64,000 nucleotides of DNA from contig NZ_JAPDMX010000018.1 of assembly GCF_025971955.1 (NCBI RefSeq), positions 1 to 64,000 on the forward strand, read 5' to 3'. Positions 20,054 through 30,050 of the stretch are shown in pieces; within the stretch, counting starts at the first letter, position 1, and each line of letters opens with the position of its first letter. The notes under the pieces were generated by a model. The model worked only from the letters and a program-made list of their open reading frames with translations. It made no database searches and was not told the origin of the DNA. A program made the position numbers and the translations under genes. This DNA comes from Shewanella subflava (GTDB lineage: Bacteria > Pseudomonadota > Gammaproteobacteria > Enterobacterales > Shewanellaceae).

Positions 20054-20404
20054 CTAACGCAATAAATGATCAATTTCTTGATCAAATAAATTTTTGATTA
20101 AACCAGAAAACTCAGCAATAAAAATACTTTGTTCTGGGGTAGCTTTATGGTTAGCGACTTGAGCTAGAATTTCTTCTAAGTCATAGACAATCGCGTCAAT
20201 TTCACGGATAACCATATTGCGCTGTGCAAATGATAATTGTGGGTTTTGACCACACACCATAATAATTTGGGCGGATAATTGCTCTTCAAACAATTCTAAA
20301 ACGGTTTCTGACACTAAAGCATCATTTGAAGGCGTTTCAAATAAGCCTAAATGTTCAGTTAAGTACTGAATCAAATGCATATAACCGTCTTTATCTGTAA
20401 CCAT
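20054..20404 (-). CDS. DUF3802 family protein
   Basis: A 116-residue acidic cytoplasmic protein (MVTDKDGYMHLIQYLTEHLGLF...) of predominantly helical character, with no membrane segment or catalytic motif. It resembles the uncharacterised DUF3802 proteins found in Shewanella and Vibrio. It lies 37 bp upstream of the signal-peptide start of the retropepsin-like gene on the same strand, so the two may be cotranscribed. I cannot assign a function. Confidence 0.7.
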   Translation of the reverse strand: MVTDKDGYMHLIQYLTEHLGLFETPSNDALVSETVLELFEEQLSAQIIMVCGQNPQLSFAQRNMVIREIDAIVYDLEEILAQVANHKATPEQSIFIAEFSGLIKNLFDQEIDHLLR

Positions 20405-20508
20405 TTTAACTCCAAGGATTAAGTTGATAATGTCATTTTATGCACGGAGATTCTTATTATGTTTAATCCCCAAACATAAATTGACATTACCGATACAATA
20501 CGCCTGCT

Positions 20509-21084
20509 CTATTGCGATAAGGTTATCACAAATGACACAGGAACAGCTAAGCTGATACTGGTCAATCCGGCAATATCACGTAACTTTTCAACACCTCTAG
20601 CAAGGTCAAAATCCCCCGCTTGAACAACCACGGGAGTTAAGCTGGTCACAACCATCTTCTTTGCTGATAATTTAGCCACTAATACATTAAAGGATTTTAT
20701 TTGCTTCTTACCATGCAGCGCAATTTCTCCATCAACCTGTAAAGTCATTACCTCACCGATATGTAAATCAGCAAGTAATTTAGGGTTTACTGCAGCATTA
20801 AGGGTTAATTTAGGAAACTGAGCCACTTCAAACAGTAGGCCTTGCATTCTTTCATCCCTAATGGCGATGCCGGTATCTACACTCGTTAAATCAATTGCTA
20901 ATGAAAAATTGCCTGCTTCGGTCAAGGTTCCTTCTACCTGCTTAAAACGATGAACTTCAGCAATATCACTTTTCTTAATAGAAATAAAACTGACTGTAGA
21001 TTGATTATTATTCACCGACCAATCGCCAGCAAGAGCAACATTGGATAACAATCCGAGGGCAATAACTGATAACCATTTTTTCAT
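20509..21084 (-). CDS. YceI family periplasmic protein
   Basis: YceI proteins are secreted lipocalin-like beta barrels that bind isoprenoid-type lipids. I choose the ATG at 21084 because AAAGGA lies 8 nt upstream and the protein then begins with a normal signal peptide, MKKWLSVIALGLLSNVALA. A start 18 bp upstream (MQKDFK...) would overlap this ribosome site. The mature 170 residues show family features: WSVNNNQSTVSFISIKK, then RDERMQGLLFEVAQFPKLTLNA, then LHGKKQIKSFNVLV. The ligand cannot be inferred. Confidence 0.88.
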   Translation of the reverse strand: MKKWLSVIALGLLSNVALAGDWSVNNNQSTVSFISIKKSDIAEVHRFKQVEGTLTEAGNFSLAIDLTSVDTGIAIRDERMQGLLFEVAQFPKLTLNAAVNPKLLADLHIGEVMTLQVDGEIALHGKKQIKSFNVLVAKLSAKKMVVTSLTPVVVQAGDFDLARGVEKLRDIAGLTSISLAVPVSFVITLSQ

Positions 21085-21126
21085 CTTAAAATCCTTTTGC
21101 AAGTATAAAAGTGTTTTGATTATAGA

Positions 21127-21582
21127 TCAGCGATGTTTAACTAACCATTTATCTAATGATTGTGCAAAGGCATGTTTGTCCGCTTGGGAAAAACTATTTG
21201 GCCCTTGAGTATGAACACCACTGCTACGCATTTCTTCCATAAAGTCACGCATTGTTAATGTTTGTTTAATATTTTCAGGTGTATATACCGTACCACGGGG
21301 ATTAATAGCCAGCGCCCCCTTCTCAATGGCATCTGACGCTAAAGGGATATCGGCGGTAATGACTAAATCACCTTGTGTAAGTTGCTCAACGATATAATTA
21401 TCTGCTTCATCAAAACCTGAGTTAACGCGGATCATGTTAATAAAAGGCGATAAAGGAACTTTTATCATCTGATTTGCCACGAAGACGATATTGATTGATT
21501 TACGCTCTGCCGCACGAAACAACATCTCTTTAACCGGATTAGGACAGGCATCTGCATCAACCCAAATTTTAGCTTGCATCAT
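21127..21582 (-). CDS. yaiI: YaiI/YqxD family (UPF0178, DUF188) protein
   Basis: A 151-residue conserved protein with the family signature [23 protein letters not shown] at its start, and [19 protein letters not shown] plus NPRGTVY later. The conserved acidic residues suggest a PIN/NYN-like nuclease fold, but the function is not established. It is 10 bp downstream of pdxH on the same strand, so it is probably cotranscribed. Confidence 0.9.
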   Translation of the reverse strand: MMQAKIWVDADACPNPVKEMLFRAAERKSINIVFVANQMIKVPLSPFINMIRVNSGFDEADNYIVEQLTQGDLVITADIPLASDAIEKGALAINPRGTVYTPENIKQTLTMRDFMEEMRSSGVHTQGPNSFSQADKHAFAQSLDKWLVKHR

Positions 21583-21592
21583 TACCCCTTAA

Positions 21593-22234
21593 TTATGGCG
21601 CCAATCGATCAATTTGCCACGCTGCATCTGGCGATTTGCTATACAGAAATCTGTCATGCAAACGGTGTTCACCACCTTGCCAAAATTCGATACTGTGCGG
21701 ACGTATTAGATATCCGCCCCAAAACTTAGGTAATGGCACATCACCCTGTGCAAATTTTGCTTTCATTTCCGCAAACTTGCCTTCTAAAGCCTGGCGAGCA
21801 GAAATTTTACTCGACTGTTTTGATACCCAAGCCGCAATTTGGCTATCCTTGGGTCTGCTCATAAAATATTTTGCCACTTCAATCATAGACAAGGGCTCTG
21901 CTTCACCTAACACAGACACTTGGCGGTCTAGAGGATGCCAAGGAAAATGTAAACTCACCTTGTTATTCGTTTCGATATGACACGCTTTGCGACTTTCTAG
22001 GTTGGTAAAAAAAACGAAACCATTATCATCAAACTTTTTAAGTAACACTATGCGTTGAAATGGTTGACCATCTTTATCAACCGTAGCAACACACATTGCC
22101 GTCGGGTCTGATAAATTCGCATCTTTGGCTTGCACTAACCAAGTTTCAAATAAGTCCATTGGATTACTGGGTAAATCTGCTCTTCGTAATCCACCTTGGG
22201 TATATTCGCGGCGGATATCACTTAAATCGCTCAT
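21593..22234 (-). CDS. pdxH: Pyridoxine/pyridoxamine 5'-phosphate oxidase
   Basis: PdxH is an FMN flavoenzyme that oxidises PNP or PMP to pyridoxal phosphate, the last step of vitamin B6 synthesis and salvage. The 213-residue length fits. I see the N-terminal [15 protein letters not shown], the FMN-binding [19 protein letters not shown] and [17 protein letters not shown], and the C-terminal [18 protein letters not shown] and WQIDRLAP. It heads a pair with yaiI. Its start lies 37 bp from a copy of repeat family B. Confidence 0.96.
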   Translation of the reverse strand: MSDLSDIRREYTQGGLRRADLPSNPMDLFETWLVQAKDANLSDPTAMCVATVDKDGQPFQRIVLLKKFDDNGFVFFTNLESRKACHIETNNKVSLHFPWHPLDRQVSVLGEAEPLSMIEVAKYFMSRPKDSQIAAWVSKQSSKISARQALEGKFAEMKAKFAQGDVPLPKFWGGYLIRPHSIEFWQGGEHRLHDRFLYSKSPDAAWQIDRLAP

Positions 22235-22270
22235 ATATTTCCTTTAGTTAGCTAAGTAACCTCAACTGGG

Positions 22271-22455
22271 GATAATAAACGCTTACCAAACAGCGCTTTG
22301 TCTTGCTAACTGCGTTTCATTAACGTGCAATAGGCCAACTATTGCAGTGCTAATGCAACTTAGTTTCAAAACAAATAACAAGTTTGCTACAAAATAAGCT
22401 AAATCGTTTTATTTCAGCTTATTGAGCCAATCTATTAACCCAAATGAGGTTAATT
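22271..22455 (+). repeat. Dispersed repeat family B, copy 2
   Basis: About 185 bp matching copies 1 and 3: GATAATAAACGCTTACCAAA, TTGCTAACTGCGTTTCATTA, ACGTGCAATAGGCC, ACAAGTTTGC, the hairpin AATAAGCT...AGCTTATTGAGCC and AACCCAAATGAGGTTAAT. It lies immediately upstream of pdxH, whose minus-strand start is at 22234, so it probably forms part of the pdxH promoter or leader. Confidence 0.85.
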
Positions 22456-22518
22456 AGCTTGGTGACAAACAGTATTAAAATTACTGAGTTTATTGTAAAC
22501 ACTTATCACGTTTATGCA

Positions 22519-23448
22519 TTACAAATACTCAGGGATTAGCACTTCAGGGCAAAGCTGCTGATAGTGACTAAAGTGTATATTATAACCTTGCTTAACGGGG
22601 TATGAGCAATGGCCTAAACATATATTTTCAGGAGTGTTTGGCGATGATATCTGTATATTAAAGCCGATAAAATCCCAACTTCGAGGTTGTAAAATGGCTA
22701 ATAACTTTGCAGCAATATCGATTGGATAATGATTAAGATCCACATTGGTTTCAATACTGACATATGAGCTTTTTTCTTGTGGCGTAATATGAATGGTGTA
22801 ATAAAAATTATCTTTAATTCCATTAATAGAGAAGCCTAAAGGCGTAAATAAATGTGCGTCATATGTAAACCCAGCAAATAATTCATCTAATTGTAAAAGA
22901 GAATATATCTTAGCGATAGATTGCTGTTGGGTGCGTAAATAGTCAGCAACGATACCGCTGATGTGGTACATCAATACTTCACAGGTTTTGTCTTGGGGGG
23001 CTATCTGATTAAAGGCGCCACTGGTAAAAATAAAATGATGATGATGATCTAAATGCCCCACTCGGCAAGCAGAACCTGCAAGTCGCTGCCTTAACATGGC
23101 AATATCTTCTATAAAAGTCGACGATTGTAGATGCGCTACATATTCATTTTTGCGTTGATAAGTTAACAATTTGATATTGTTAACGCCTATGGCATCAATA
23201 AAACCATTAATACAATCAATTAATGTCGATAAACCACAAGTAAGAATGACAATTTTATGATCCCAAACGAATAAGCTCGATTCACTCAATAAATAGGCAT
23301 CACATTTATCATTACCCATCTGTGACAAAATATCAGCTTTGGCTAAGCTGACTATCTGTTTCCAAAAAGAGTAAGGCAAAGCTCGAAGTGAACCCGATGT
23401 GGGTTCAATCCATATTTCTGCTTTTTTTTCAGAACCTTCAAAAAACAT
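22519..23448 (-). CDS. S-adenosylmethionine decarboxylase, eukaryotic type
   Basis: This 309-residue protein makes decarboxylated AdoMet, the aminopropyl donor for spermidine, and uses a pyruvoyl cofactor formed by self-cleavage. It follows the eukaryotic enzyme, not the short bacterial SpeD. FFEGSEKKAEIWI matches the human HFFEGTEK start. YLLSESSLFV gives the Glu56/Ser57 cleavage site. TCG (Cys71) matches human Cys82, and FSINGIK with TIHITPQ (Ser207, His220) match the processing residues Ser229 and His243. It sits about 105 bp downstream of speA, separated by a hairpin. No spermidine synthase gene is adjacent. The human comparison is from memory. Confidence 0.9.
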   Translation of the reverse strand: MFFEGSEKKAEIWIEPTSGSLRALPYSFWKQIVSLAKADILSQMGNDKCDAYLLSESSLFVWDHKIVILTCGLSTLIDCINGFIDAIGVNNIKLLTYQRKNEYVAHLQSSTFIEDIAMLRQRLAGSACRVGHLDHHHHFIFTSGAFNQIAPQDKTCEVLMYHISGIVADYLRTQQQSIAKIYSLLQLDELFAGFTYDAHLFTPLGFSINGIKDNFYYTIHITPQEKSSYVSIETNVDLNHYPIDIAAKLLAILQPRSWDFIGFNIQISSPNTPENICLGHCSYPVKQGYNIHFSHYQQLCPEVLIPEYL

Positions 23449-23483
23449 ATAATGACTAAATGACTCAACAGATTAAAATAAAT

Positions 23484-23516
23484 AAAGGCTTAGTCATTAT
23501 TCATAACTAAGCCTTA
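23484..23516 (-). terminator. Hairpin between speA and the AdoMet decarboxylase gene
   Basis: AAGGCTTAGT, then an 11-nt loop, then ACTAAGCCTT: a perfect 10-bp stem. On the minus strand it is followed by TATTTATTTT, so it can end or attenuate the speA transcript before the decarboxylase gene. Confidence 0.75.
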
Positions 23517-23553
23517 CTATCAATGAATTATTCAAATATTAAATCTGTAATAT

Positions 23554-25464
23554 TTAAAAGTCTTCGAGGTATGTATAGCCGTCCAGACCCGCTTGTAACT
23601 CTTCTAAGATACTTGCTCTTTCATCTTCAGTAATATGTTGCTCAACTAATTCTTCAAATGTACGCATAAATGCATTGGCATCTAAATTCACATACTTAAG
23701 CACATCAGCAACGGTATCACCTTGTAATACTGAATCAATATTGGTTAAACCATCTTCATCAATACGCACCACTGCAGAGTTAGTGTCACCAAATAGGTTA
23801 TGCATATCACCAAGAATTTCTTGATAAGCACCCACCATGAAGAAACCAATTAAGTACGGACTTTCAGCACTCCACGCAGGAACAGGCAATGTGGTTTCAA
23901 TACCTTGTCCATCAACGTACTGATCAACAATACCGTCAGAATCGCAGGTAATATCAAGCATCACCGCACGACGCTCTGGCGCTTTATCTAAGCCAGACAA
24001 AGGCAACACAGGGAATACTTGATCAATACCCCAAGCATCGGGTAAAGACTGGAATAAAGAGAAATTAACAAAGAATTTATCAGCTAATTTTTCGTTTAAC
24101 TCATCGATGATCGGACGGTGGTAACGGTTATTATTGCTTAATAAACCTTTCACTTCGTGACAAACACGTAAATGTGTTTGTTCAGCCCAAGCTCTGTGAG
24201 CCAAGGTAAATTGACCTACGGCAAATAACGAATGCGCTTCTGCGATATCACTTTGGGTATCGTGATAAATTTCAATCATCGCGCGCTGATCTTGCCCGCC
24301 GCTGATCTCTAACCAAGATTGCCACATGTTGTGCAATAATTGTGGCGCATCGTCTGATGGCGCTTCAATCACTTCAGGCATGTAGGCCTCTGTACCGATA
24401 ACGTCAGTGATCAATACCGCATGATGCGCTGTTAAATGACGACCAGACTCAGAAATAATACGTGGCATAGGTTGCTCGTATTCATTACATAAATCAGTTA
24501 GCACATTAACGATGTTATTAGCATACTCATTTAACCCGTAGTTCATTGAGTTGTTACTTTGGCTTCTGGTGCCATCGTAATCAACGGCTAAACCACCGCC
24601 CACATCGAAACATTCAATTTTGGCACCAAGTTCACGTAACTCACAATAGAAACGTCCTGCTTCACCTACACCTTGACGGATATCTCGAATATTAGCGATT
24701 TGCGAACCTAAGTGGAAATGCAGCAACTGCAGAGAATCAAGCATATTAGTGTCTTTTAATTCTTGTAACACTTTTAATACTTGCGCTGCAGATAAACCAA
24801 ACTTTGATTTTTCACCACCACTGGCCTGCCATTTACCCTTGCCTTGGAACGCTAAACGCACGCGTAAACCAAGACGAGGAGTCACACCTAACTCTTTAGC
24901 TTGTTCTAATACCATTTTAAGTTCAGACATCTTTTCAAGCACGATGTAAACTTTATGGCCTAATTTTTCACCAATTAGTGCTAGGCGAATGTATTCTTTA
25001 TCTTTGTAACCATTACAAACAATGACAGAGCTGGCTTTTTGCGCCATGGCTAATACCGCCATTAACTCTGGCTTACTCCCCGCTTCTAAACCTAATTGCG
25101 GTACCTCTTTAGAAGTTTGACTAGCAAGAATTTCTTCAACAACTGTTTGCTGCTGGTTAACCTTGATAGGATAAACCAATAAATAATCATTTTTGTATTC
25201 GTACTTTTGAATGGCATCATTAAATGCTTCACATAAACTTTCTACACGATGATGTAAAATTTGTGGAAAACGAACTAAAACAGGGAGTGATACACCCGCA
25301 TTAACCATATCTTTCGCCAATGCGTTCAGTGCGATTTTATGATTTGGTTGATATGGATTAGGTGACACTGTCACTTCACCATCTTCGCGAATACCATAAA
25401 AACCCTGACTCCAATGAGTAACGTTATAACCCGCACGAGCATCTTCAATAGACCAATCAGACAT
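23554..25464 (-). CDS. speA: Biosynthetic arginine decarboxylase
   Basis: SpeA converts arginine to agmatine, the first step of the agmatine route to putrescine. The 636-residue length matches E. coli SpeA. It is a fold III PLP enzyme with the cofactor lysine in [47 protein letters not shown] in the barrel and [15 protein letters not shown], and the second active-site cysteine region is [16 protein letters not shown]. It starts with ATG after an AAAAG-type site. The neighbouring AdoMet decarboxylase points to polyamine synthesis as the shared theme. Confidence 0.97.
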   Translation of the reverse strand: MSDWSIEDARAGYNVTHWSQGFYGIREDGEVTVSPNPYQPNHKIALNALAKDMVNAGVSLPVLVRFPQILHHRVESLCEAFNDAIQKYEYKNDYLLVYPIKVNQQQTVVEEILASQTSKEVPQLGLEAGSKPELMAVLAMAQKASSVIVCNGYKDKEYIRLALIGEKLGHKVYIVLEKMSELKMVLEQAKELGVTPRLGLRVRLAFQGKGKWQASGGEKSKFGLSAAQVLKVLQELKDTNMLDSLQLLHFHLGSQIANIRDIRQGVGEAGRFYCELRELGAKIECFDVGGGLAVDYDGTRSQSNNSMNYGLNEYANNIVNVLTDLCNEYEQPMPRIISESGRHLTAHHAVLITDVIGTEAYMPEVIEAPSDDAPQLLHNMWQSWLEISGGQDQRAMIEIYHDTQSDIAEAHSLFAVGQFTLAHRAWAEQTHLRVCHEVKGLLSNNNRYHRPIIDELNEKLADKFFVNFSLFQSLPDAWGIDQVFPVLPLSGLDKAPERRAVMLDITCDSDGIVDQYVDGQGIETTLPVPAWSAESPYLIGFFMVGAYQEILGDMHNLFGDTNSAVVRIDEDGLTNIDSVLQGDTVADVLKYVNLDANAFMRTFEELVEQHITEDERASILEELQAGLDGYTYLEDF

Positions 25465-26039
25465 AATTCTTTTCCGTATTTACCTTATCAAATCGTGTTG
25501 TTAAAAATTCAACAAGGCTTGTGAATAAAATCAACATAACGCTGTCGCATTATGCGATGTATAGTAGATGAAAAATGGCAATTTTTCTCACCAGATTGCG
25601 ATAATTAAATCTAGTCGATTTTTCATCTATACGTACTTTATTTGCGACTCCGGCCACTAGGTTTTTAACAATTATAGCGGGACATTGCAAATGGTTGTCT
25701 AAGTTTGCTTACTGCATAAATGAATACTTATAAATCATTTGTGCATAAATACTTAGGTTGATTTTTTGAGGTCATAAAGACTCATTCGTCAGTGTGTTAA
25801 ACCTTAAAAGTCGACCGTAAAAAACGGCGCAATTAAACCGCGCATTGTGTTTCATTGCAAGTAGAATTCCCCCTCAGCCAAAGATAAAAAAGCTAATACG
25901 GCAAGTTTAGGTTCTCTGCTCACAATTATGGTAAATTCTCTCATCAATTGAAAAAGCGTGTATACTAAGCAGCAGAAAATTTTAGCCCAATTCCCAGTAA
26001 ACGTTTGCATTTTAGATGCAGCTAAAGATAGAGATACAC
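25465..26039. promoter_or_regulatory. Divergent speA / cvfB intergenic region
   Basis: This stretch of 575 bp carries no supportable gene. A minus-strand frame at 25852-26067 lacks features and overlaps the start of cvfB. A TATACT box at about 25961-25966 followed by AGCAGC is a candidate -10 for cvfB, without a convincing -35. The speA leader must lie at the left side. No repeats of families A or B were found here. Confidence 0.35.
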
Positions 26040-26870
26040 ATGATACAAATCGGTAAAAGCTATTCACTCGAAATCGTTAAAGAAGTCAGTTTTGGTATTT
26101 ATGTTAATGCCCATGAACTTGGTCAAGTGTTAGTCCCGAAAAAGTTTGTACCTAAACAATATGAAGTGGGACAAGCTATTGACGTATTTCTATACCTTGA
26201 TTCAGATGATAAAGTCATTGCAACCACTCAAAAACCGTTTGCTCAAGTAGGTGAGTTCGCCTATTTAAAGGTCGCGGCGATAAGTGAATATGGTGCCTTT
26301 TTAGATTGGGGTCTTGATAAGGATTTGTTTTTACCGTTTGGTGAACAACATAAAACTATTGAAGATGGCAGATCTTACTTGGTGTATATCCATGCTAATA
26401 AAGCAGATGAGCGCATTGTTGCATCTTCAAAGGTCGATAAGTTTTTAGATAAAACGCCCGCTGACTATGAAGTTGGCCAACAGGTAAACTTGATTATTGG
26501 TGGCACTACGGATTTAGGTTATAAAGCCATTATCAATAATCAGCATTGGGGCGTAATTTATGAAAACGAAGTGTTTCAACCATTACGTTTCGGCCAAAAA
26601 CTCACAGGCTTTATTAAAACCTTACGTAGCGATGGAAAAATTGACCTGGTACTACAACAAGGCTCTAAACAAGAACTCGATAAACAAGCCATGTTTATCA
26701 TGAATAAACTAACCAAAGCTAATGGCTTTTTACCATTACATGACAAAACAGATGCTGACATTATTTATGCCCAACTTGGGATGAGCAAAAAAGCCTTTAA
26801 AAAATCTATTGGAGGTTTGTTTAAAGGGGGGCAAATTAAAATCGACAAGGACGGTATTAGACTCGTTTAG
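26040..26870 (+). CDS. cvfB: CvfB family S1-domain RNA-binding protein
   Basis: CvfB/YitL proteins contain three S1-like repeats and a C-terminal winged helix and bind RNA. The start at 26040 (MIQIGKSYSLEIVKEVSFGIYVN) fits the family. An upstream ATG at 26016 (MQLKIEIH...) is in frame but its ribosome site is poor. S1-type strands include AYLKVAAISEYGAFLDWGLDKDLF and LRFGQKLTGFIKTLRSDGKIDL. The end ...AQLGMSKKAFKKSIGGLFKGGQIKI is the winged-helix part. It is 276 residues. The target RNA is unknown. Confidence 0.88.
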   Translation: MIQIGKSYSLEIVKEVSFGIYVNAHELGQVLVPKKFVPKQYEVGQAIDVFLYLDSDDKVIATTQKPFAQVGEFAYLKVAAISEYGAFLDWGLDKDLFLPFGEQHKTIEDGRSYLVYIHANKADERIVASSKVDKFLDKTPADYEVGQQVNLIIGGTTDLGYKAIINNQHWGVIYENEVFQPLRFGQKLTGFIKTLRSDGKIDLVLQQGSKQELDKQAMFIMNKLTKANGFLPLHDKTDADIIYAQLGMSKKAFKKSIGGLFKGGQIKIDKDGIRLV

Positions 26871-26985
26871 CCATTCAACAAGCGCATTTTGCTCACGAGA
26901 TAACCGATTACATTGATATCATTGTTAAAACTAGCATGAGGATGATATAACATCTTCATGCTTTTTTATTTGAGGATCATCGTCA

Positions 26986-27639
26986 ATGGAATTAAATGCA
27001 TTGGAAGCCAGAGTGATTGGCTGTTTGATGGAAAAAGAAATCACTACACCTGAACAATACCCGCTCTCGCTCAATTCCCTTACCTTAGCTTGTAATCAAA
27101 AAAGTAGCCGTGATCCCGTGATGTCACTCAGTGAATCTGAAGTGCAAATCATTATTGATGGTTTAGCGAAGAAAAGGTTAATCAGCGAGCAATCGGGATT
27201 TGGCAGTAGAGTCATCAAATATAAACACCGTTTTTGTAATACCGAGTTCAGTGATTTAACCCTCACAGCCGCTCAATATGCTCTTTGCTGCGTATTATTA
27301 CTTAGAGGCGCGCAAACCCCAGGGGAATTAAAAACCCGTACAACCCGTTTATTTGAATTTTCAGATGTCACTCAAGTTGAAACGTTATTACTCGAGCTAG
27401 CTAAGCAGGATAAGCCTTTTGTTGCGCAACTCGCTAGAGAGGCTGGCAAGCGCGATTGTCGTTATATTGAGTTATTTAGTCGTTCAATTGAGGACCATCA
27501 AGCTAACTCTGTAAGTAACTTAGATGTGTCGGTGCAATCGCAACAATCATTAGCGGCCAATGAAAAAGTGACCGCGTTAGAGCACCGAATAGAATCGCTT
27601 GAGCAAAGGTTAGCCACACTTGAGGCGTTAATATCTTAA
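26986..27639 (+). CDS. yceH: YceH family protein (UPF0502, DUF480)
   Basis: A 217-residue protein starting [32 protein letters not shown], the conserved opening of the YceH family. The fold is two winged-helix domains. [15 protein letters not shown] and [15 protein letters not shown] are further family signatures. The C-terminus is a short coiled coil ([17 protein letters not shown]). It could bind DNA, but no function is established. Confidence 0.9.
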   Translation: MELNALEARVIGCLMEKEITTPEQYPLSLNSLTLACNQKSSRDPVMSLSESEVQIIIDGLAKKRLISEQSGFGSRVIKYKHRFCNTEFSDLTLTAAQYALCCVLLLRGAQTPGELKTRTTRLFEFSDVTQVETLLLELAKQDKPFVAQLAREAGKRDCRYIELFSRSIEDHQANSVSNLDVSVQSQQSLAANEKVTALEHRIESLEQRLATLEALIS

Positions 27640-27680
27640 GACGTTAATCTTTTTACGGCTTAATCACAAAAGGGAATGTT

Positions 27681-28520
27681 ATGAATAGCCTTACAGCTTC
27701 ATCGCCATCTGGACTTAGCCATATTTGGCAATTGGCTAAATTTGAATTGAGTAAAAGATTCAGTAGCCGCAGCGGTATTATTGCGTTGATTGCTTTTATT
27801 TTAGTCTGGAGTGTCATTTTAATTTACCCCATTAAAGAAGCCGCAAATATCATCATGGAGCCAAGCTTCAAAGAGTTTATCGCCGCCGTATTTGGCCCAA
27901 CCACCTTAGATAAACTGTTTAATTGGCAAGTTTCTGAATTTGCAATGTTTTGGGTTGCTGCGCTGTATTTATTCCCCATGTTCAGTATTTTCATTTCTGC
28001 CGACCAATTTAGTTCAGACAAGCAACGTGGCACGCTCCGTTTTATCAGCTTACGTGTAAGCCGCAATAGTTTATTTTTCGGCCGATTTGTCGGGCAGATC
28101 TTTATCCAAGGATGTTTAATATTAATCACCTTAATTGCGACGACATTGTTAGTAATGAACAGAGACACCGGATTATTGATGCCAGCAGTCAACACAGCGT
28201 TAATCATTTTTGCAAACTTGCTGATTGTTGTACTCCCTTATATTGCGACAATGGCACTGTTATCACTGATAGCAAATAGTGCTCGTCAAGCCAGTATTTT
28301 CGCCATTATTCTATGGATTATCGTTTCAATTATTATCACTCTGGTAAATGTTAAGTTTTCAGGGTTTGAGATACTAAGATACCTATTACCAGGGTCGCAA
28401 TTATCAAGCATGGTTAACACTCAGGGGTTAGCAGCCTTCGCTTACGCCCCCATTCCATTAATACAAACCGCTGTGATATTAATTATTGGCCGCATAGTTA
28501 TGCAAAGGAGTGCATTATGA
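27681..28520 (+). CDS. ABC-2 type transporter permease (NosY-like)
   Basis: A 279-residue membrane protein with about six hydrophobic segments (roughly residues 34-52, 85-105, 145-165, 172-195, 205-228 and 255-272) and the ABC-2 layout SADQFSSDKQRGTLRFISLRVSR before the second half. It resembles the NosY/GldF-like class. It overlaps the ATPase gene by 4 bp, so the two form an exporter. No nos genes are adjacent, and the substrate cannot be deduced. Confidence 0.85.
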   Translation: MNSLTASSPSGLSHIWQLAKFELSKRFSSRSGIIALIAFILVWSVILIYPIKEAANIIMEPSFKEFIAAVFGPTTLDKLFNWQVSEFAMFWVAALYLFPMFSIFISADQFSSDKQRGTLRFISLRVSRNSLFFGRFVGQIFIQGCLILITLIATTLLVMNRDTGLLMPAVNTALIIFANLLIVVLPYIATMALLSLIANSARQASIFAIILWIIVSIIITLVNVKFSGFEILRYLLPGSQLSSMVNTQGLAAFAYAPIPLIQTAVILIIGRIVMQRSAL

Positions 28521-29419
28521 GTTTAATTCAATGTCAGCAATTGAGTAAAAGTTATAGCGGTAAAGCGGTGTTATCTAAAATCGACTTTACTATGGAATCT
28601 GGCGCGCCAATTGCTGTAGTGGGTCCTAACGGTGCGGGTAAAACAACACTGTTCAGTATTTTATGTGGCTATATAAAGCCAAGTAGCGGTAATGTGACAA
28701 TAATGGGTGAGCCTGTTGGCAGCGACAAATTACATGGCGTTTTATCCGCGTTACCGCAGGATGCACAGCTTGACCCTGATAGCAGTATACTCAGTCAACT
28801 TCGCCTATTTGCTGAGCTTCAAGGTATAAAAGGCAAAGCAGCTAAAATCGAAGCCATGCGAGTATTGGCGCTAGTTGATTTAACGAAGGAAGCAAAAGCC
28901 AAACCTAAAAGTTTAAGTCATGGAATGAGCAAACGGGTATCTATCGCGCAAGCACTTATTGGCTCGCCTAAATTAGTGTTATTAGATGAACCAACGGCAG
29001 GCTTAGACCCCGCCAATGCAAGACGAATTAGACAAATTGTCAGTGAACTGTCTGAGCATACTACCTTTGTGATTAGCTCCCACAATCTTAATGAGCTTGA
29101 AAAATTATGCGATCAAGTAATTTATCTTGAAGAAGGAAAGCTAAAACAATCGCTTTCAATTCAATCAGCACAGGAGATTGATTATTTAACCTTGGTAATG
29201 AAAAAAGTTGATATGGCCGCTGTGCATCAAGCATTGCTTGGTTTACCTAATGTAACCAAAGTCACTCAAAGCACAGATCATCAATTTATCATTGAATATC
29301 CTAGCCAAGTAGACTTTTCATTAGAGCTGCAAATTTTCAATTTGCTGGCTGAAAACCAATGGCATTATAAGTCGATTTTAAAAGGTAGAACCCTAGAAGA
29401 CACCCTTTTCTTATCTTAA
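28517..29419 (+). CDS. ABC transporter ATP-binding protein
   Basis: This 300-residue ATPase partners the permease just upstream. The Walker A is GPNGAGKTT, the signature loop is SHGMSKRVSIAQAL (a divergent LSGGQ, with SHGM in place of SGGQ), the Walker B is LVLLDEPTAGLDP, and SHNLNELEKLCD follows with the switch His. A C-terminal domain of about 80 residues follows the nucleotide-binding domain, as in CcmA/NosF-type proteins. The divergent signature is typical of this class. Confidence 0.92.
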   Translation: MSLIQCQQLSKSYSGKAVLSKIDFTMESGAPIAVVGPNGAGKTTLFSILCGYIKPSSGNVTIMGEPVGSDKLHGVLSALPQDAQLDPDSSILSQLRLFAELQGIKGKAAKIEAMRVLALVDLTKEAKAKPKSLSHGMSKRVSIAQALIGSPKLVLLDEPTAGLDPANARRIRQIVSELSEHTTFVISSHNLNELEKLCDQVIYLEEGKLKQSLSIQSAQEIDYLTLVMKKVDMAAVHQALLGLPNVTKVTQSTDHQFIIEYPSQVDFSLELQIFNLLAENQWHYKSILKGRTLEDTLFLS

Positions 29420-29425
29420 CTCACG

Positions 29426-29690
29426 AGGGCGTGTTTATCTTTGCTGATAAATTATGCAGTAGGCTTTTTTTTCTGTCAGGCAATCGCAAATGAACGCCGT
29501 TTAGCCCGCTAAACAAGTGAATTTGTGAGTAGAATGAATAAAAAATAGCCACCACCTGCGGGTTGAGGCTAAAATGACTTTATACTGCATTGGATAATCT
29601 TGACGTAGGTCAACTATGCCCGCACTTATCCGCCTTGCCTAAAGTCATTTTATCTCTCAACATAAAAATAAACAAAGATAAACACGCCCT
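29426..29690. mobile_element. MITE-like element with perfect 18-bp terminal inverted repeats
   Basis: AGGGCGTGTTTATCTTTG at 29426-29443 is exactly complementary to CAAAGATAAACACGCCCT at 29673-29690, bounding 265 bp with no gene. Inside, TAAAATGACTTTA (29570-29582) and TAAAGTCATTTTA (29640-29652) form a second, perfect inverted pair, extended outward by GTTGAG/CTCAAC. No obvious target duplication flanks it. The size, ends and lack of coding suggest a non-autonomous element mobilised by an IS with similar ends, a parent not present in this window. Confidence 0.72.
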
Positions 29691-29960
29691 AGACATTCAT
29701 TAGATTAATACTACGCATAAACACATATTATTCATTAGCAATGTGGGTAACAGCTTTTACTGTTGCCTAATTGGGTGAATTTATCTCACTATTATCGTAG
29801 CCACCACAATAAAAACGCACTTAGAAATGGTGTAAGGCAAGCCGCCGAAAAAAACAAAATTCACCATAAGCCGCTGTTCTACCATCGAAAAATCTAAAAA
29901 AGTTATCGAGTATTTTAACAAGCTAGAATGAACAGTGAAGTATTGCAATTGGTATAACAA

Positions 29961-29998
29961 AATAAAAAGCCGCCAAACAAAAAGTGTGGCAGCTTTAA
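29961..29998 (-). terminator. Distal terminator-like hairpin after the cold-shock gene
   Basis: On the minus strand, AAAGCTGCC, a 13-nt part, then GGCGGCTTTTTATTTTG: a 9-bp stem with one G-U-type pair and a T-run. It resembles the terminator 90 bp closer to the gene, as if duplicated. Confidence 0.65.
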
Positions 29999-30050
29999 AA
30001 ATTTGCAGTAAATTGAATGACACTTTACAGAATGTACTGAAAAAAAGACA

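Noticed and set aside
25852..26067. 71-codon minus-strand frame before cvfB
   Set aside because: It overlaps the likely cvfB promoter and start, with no ribosome site or family features.
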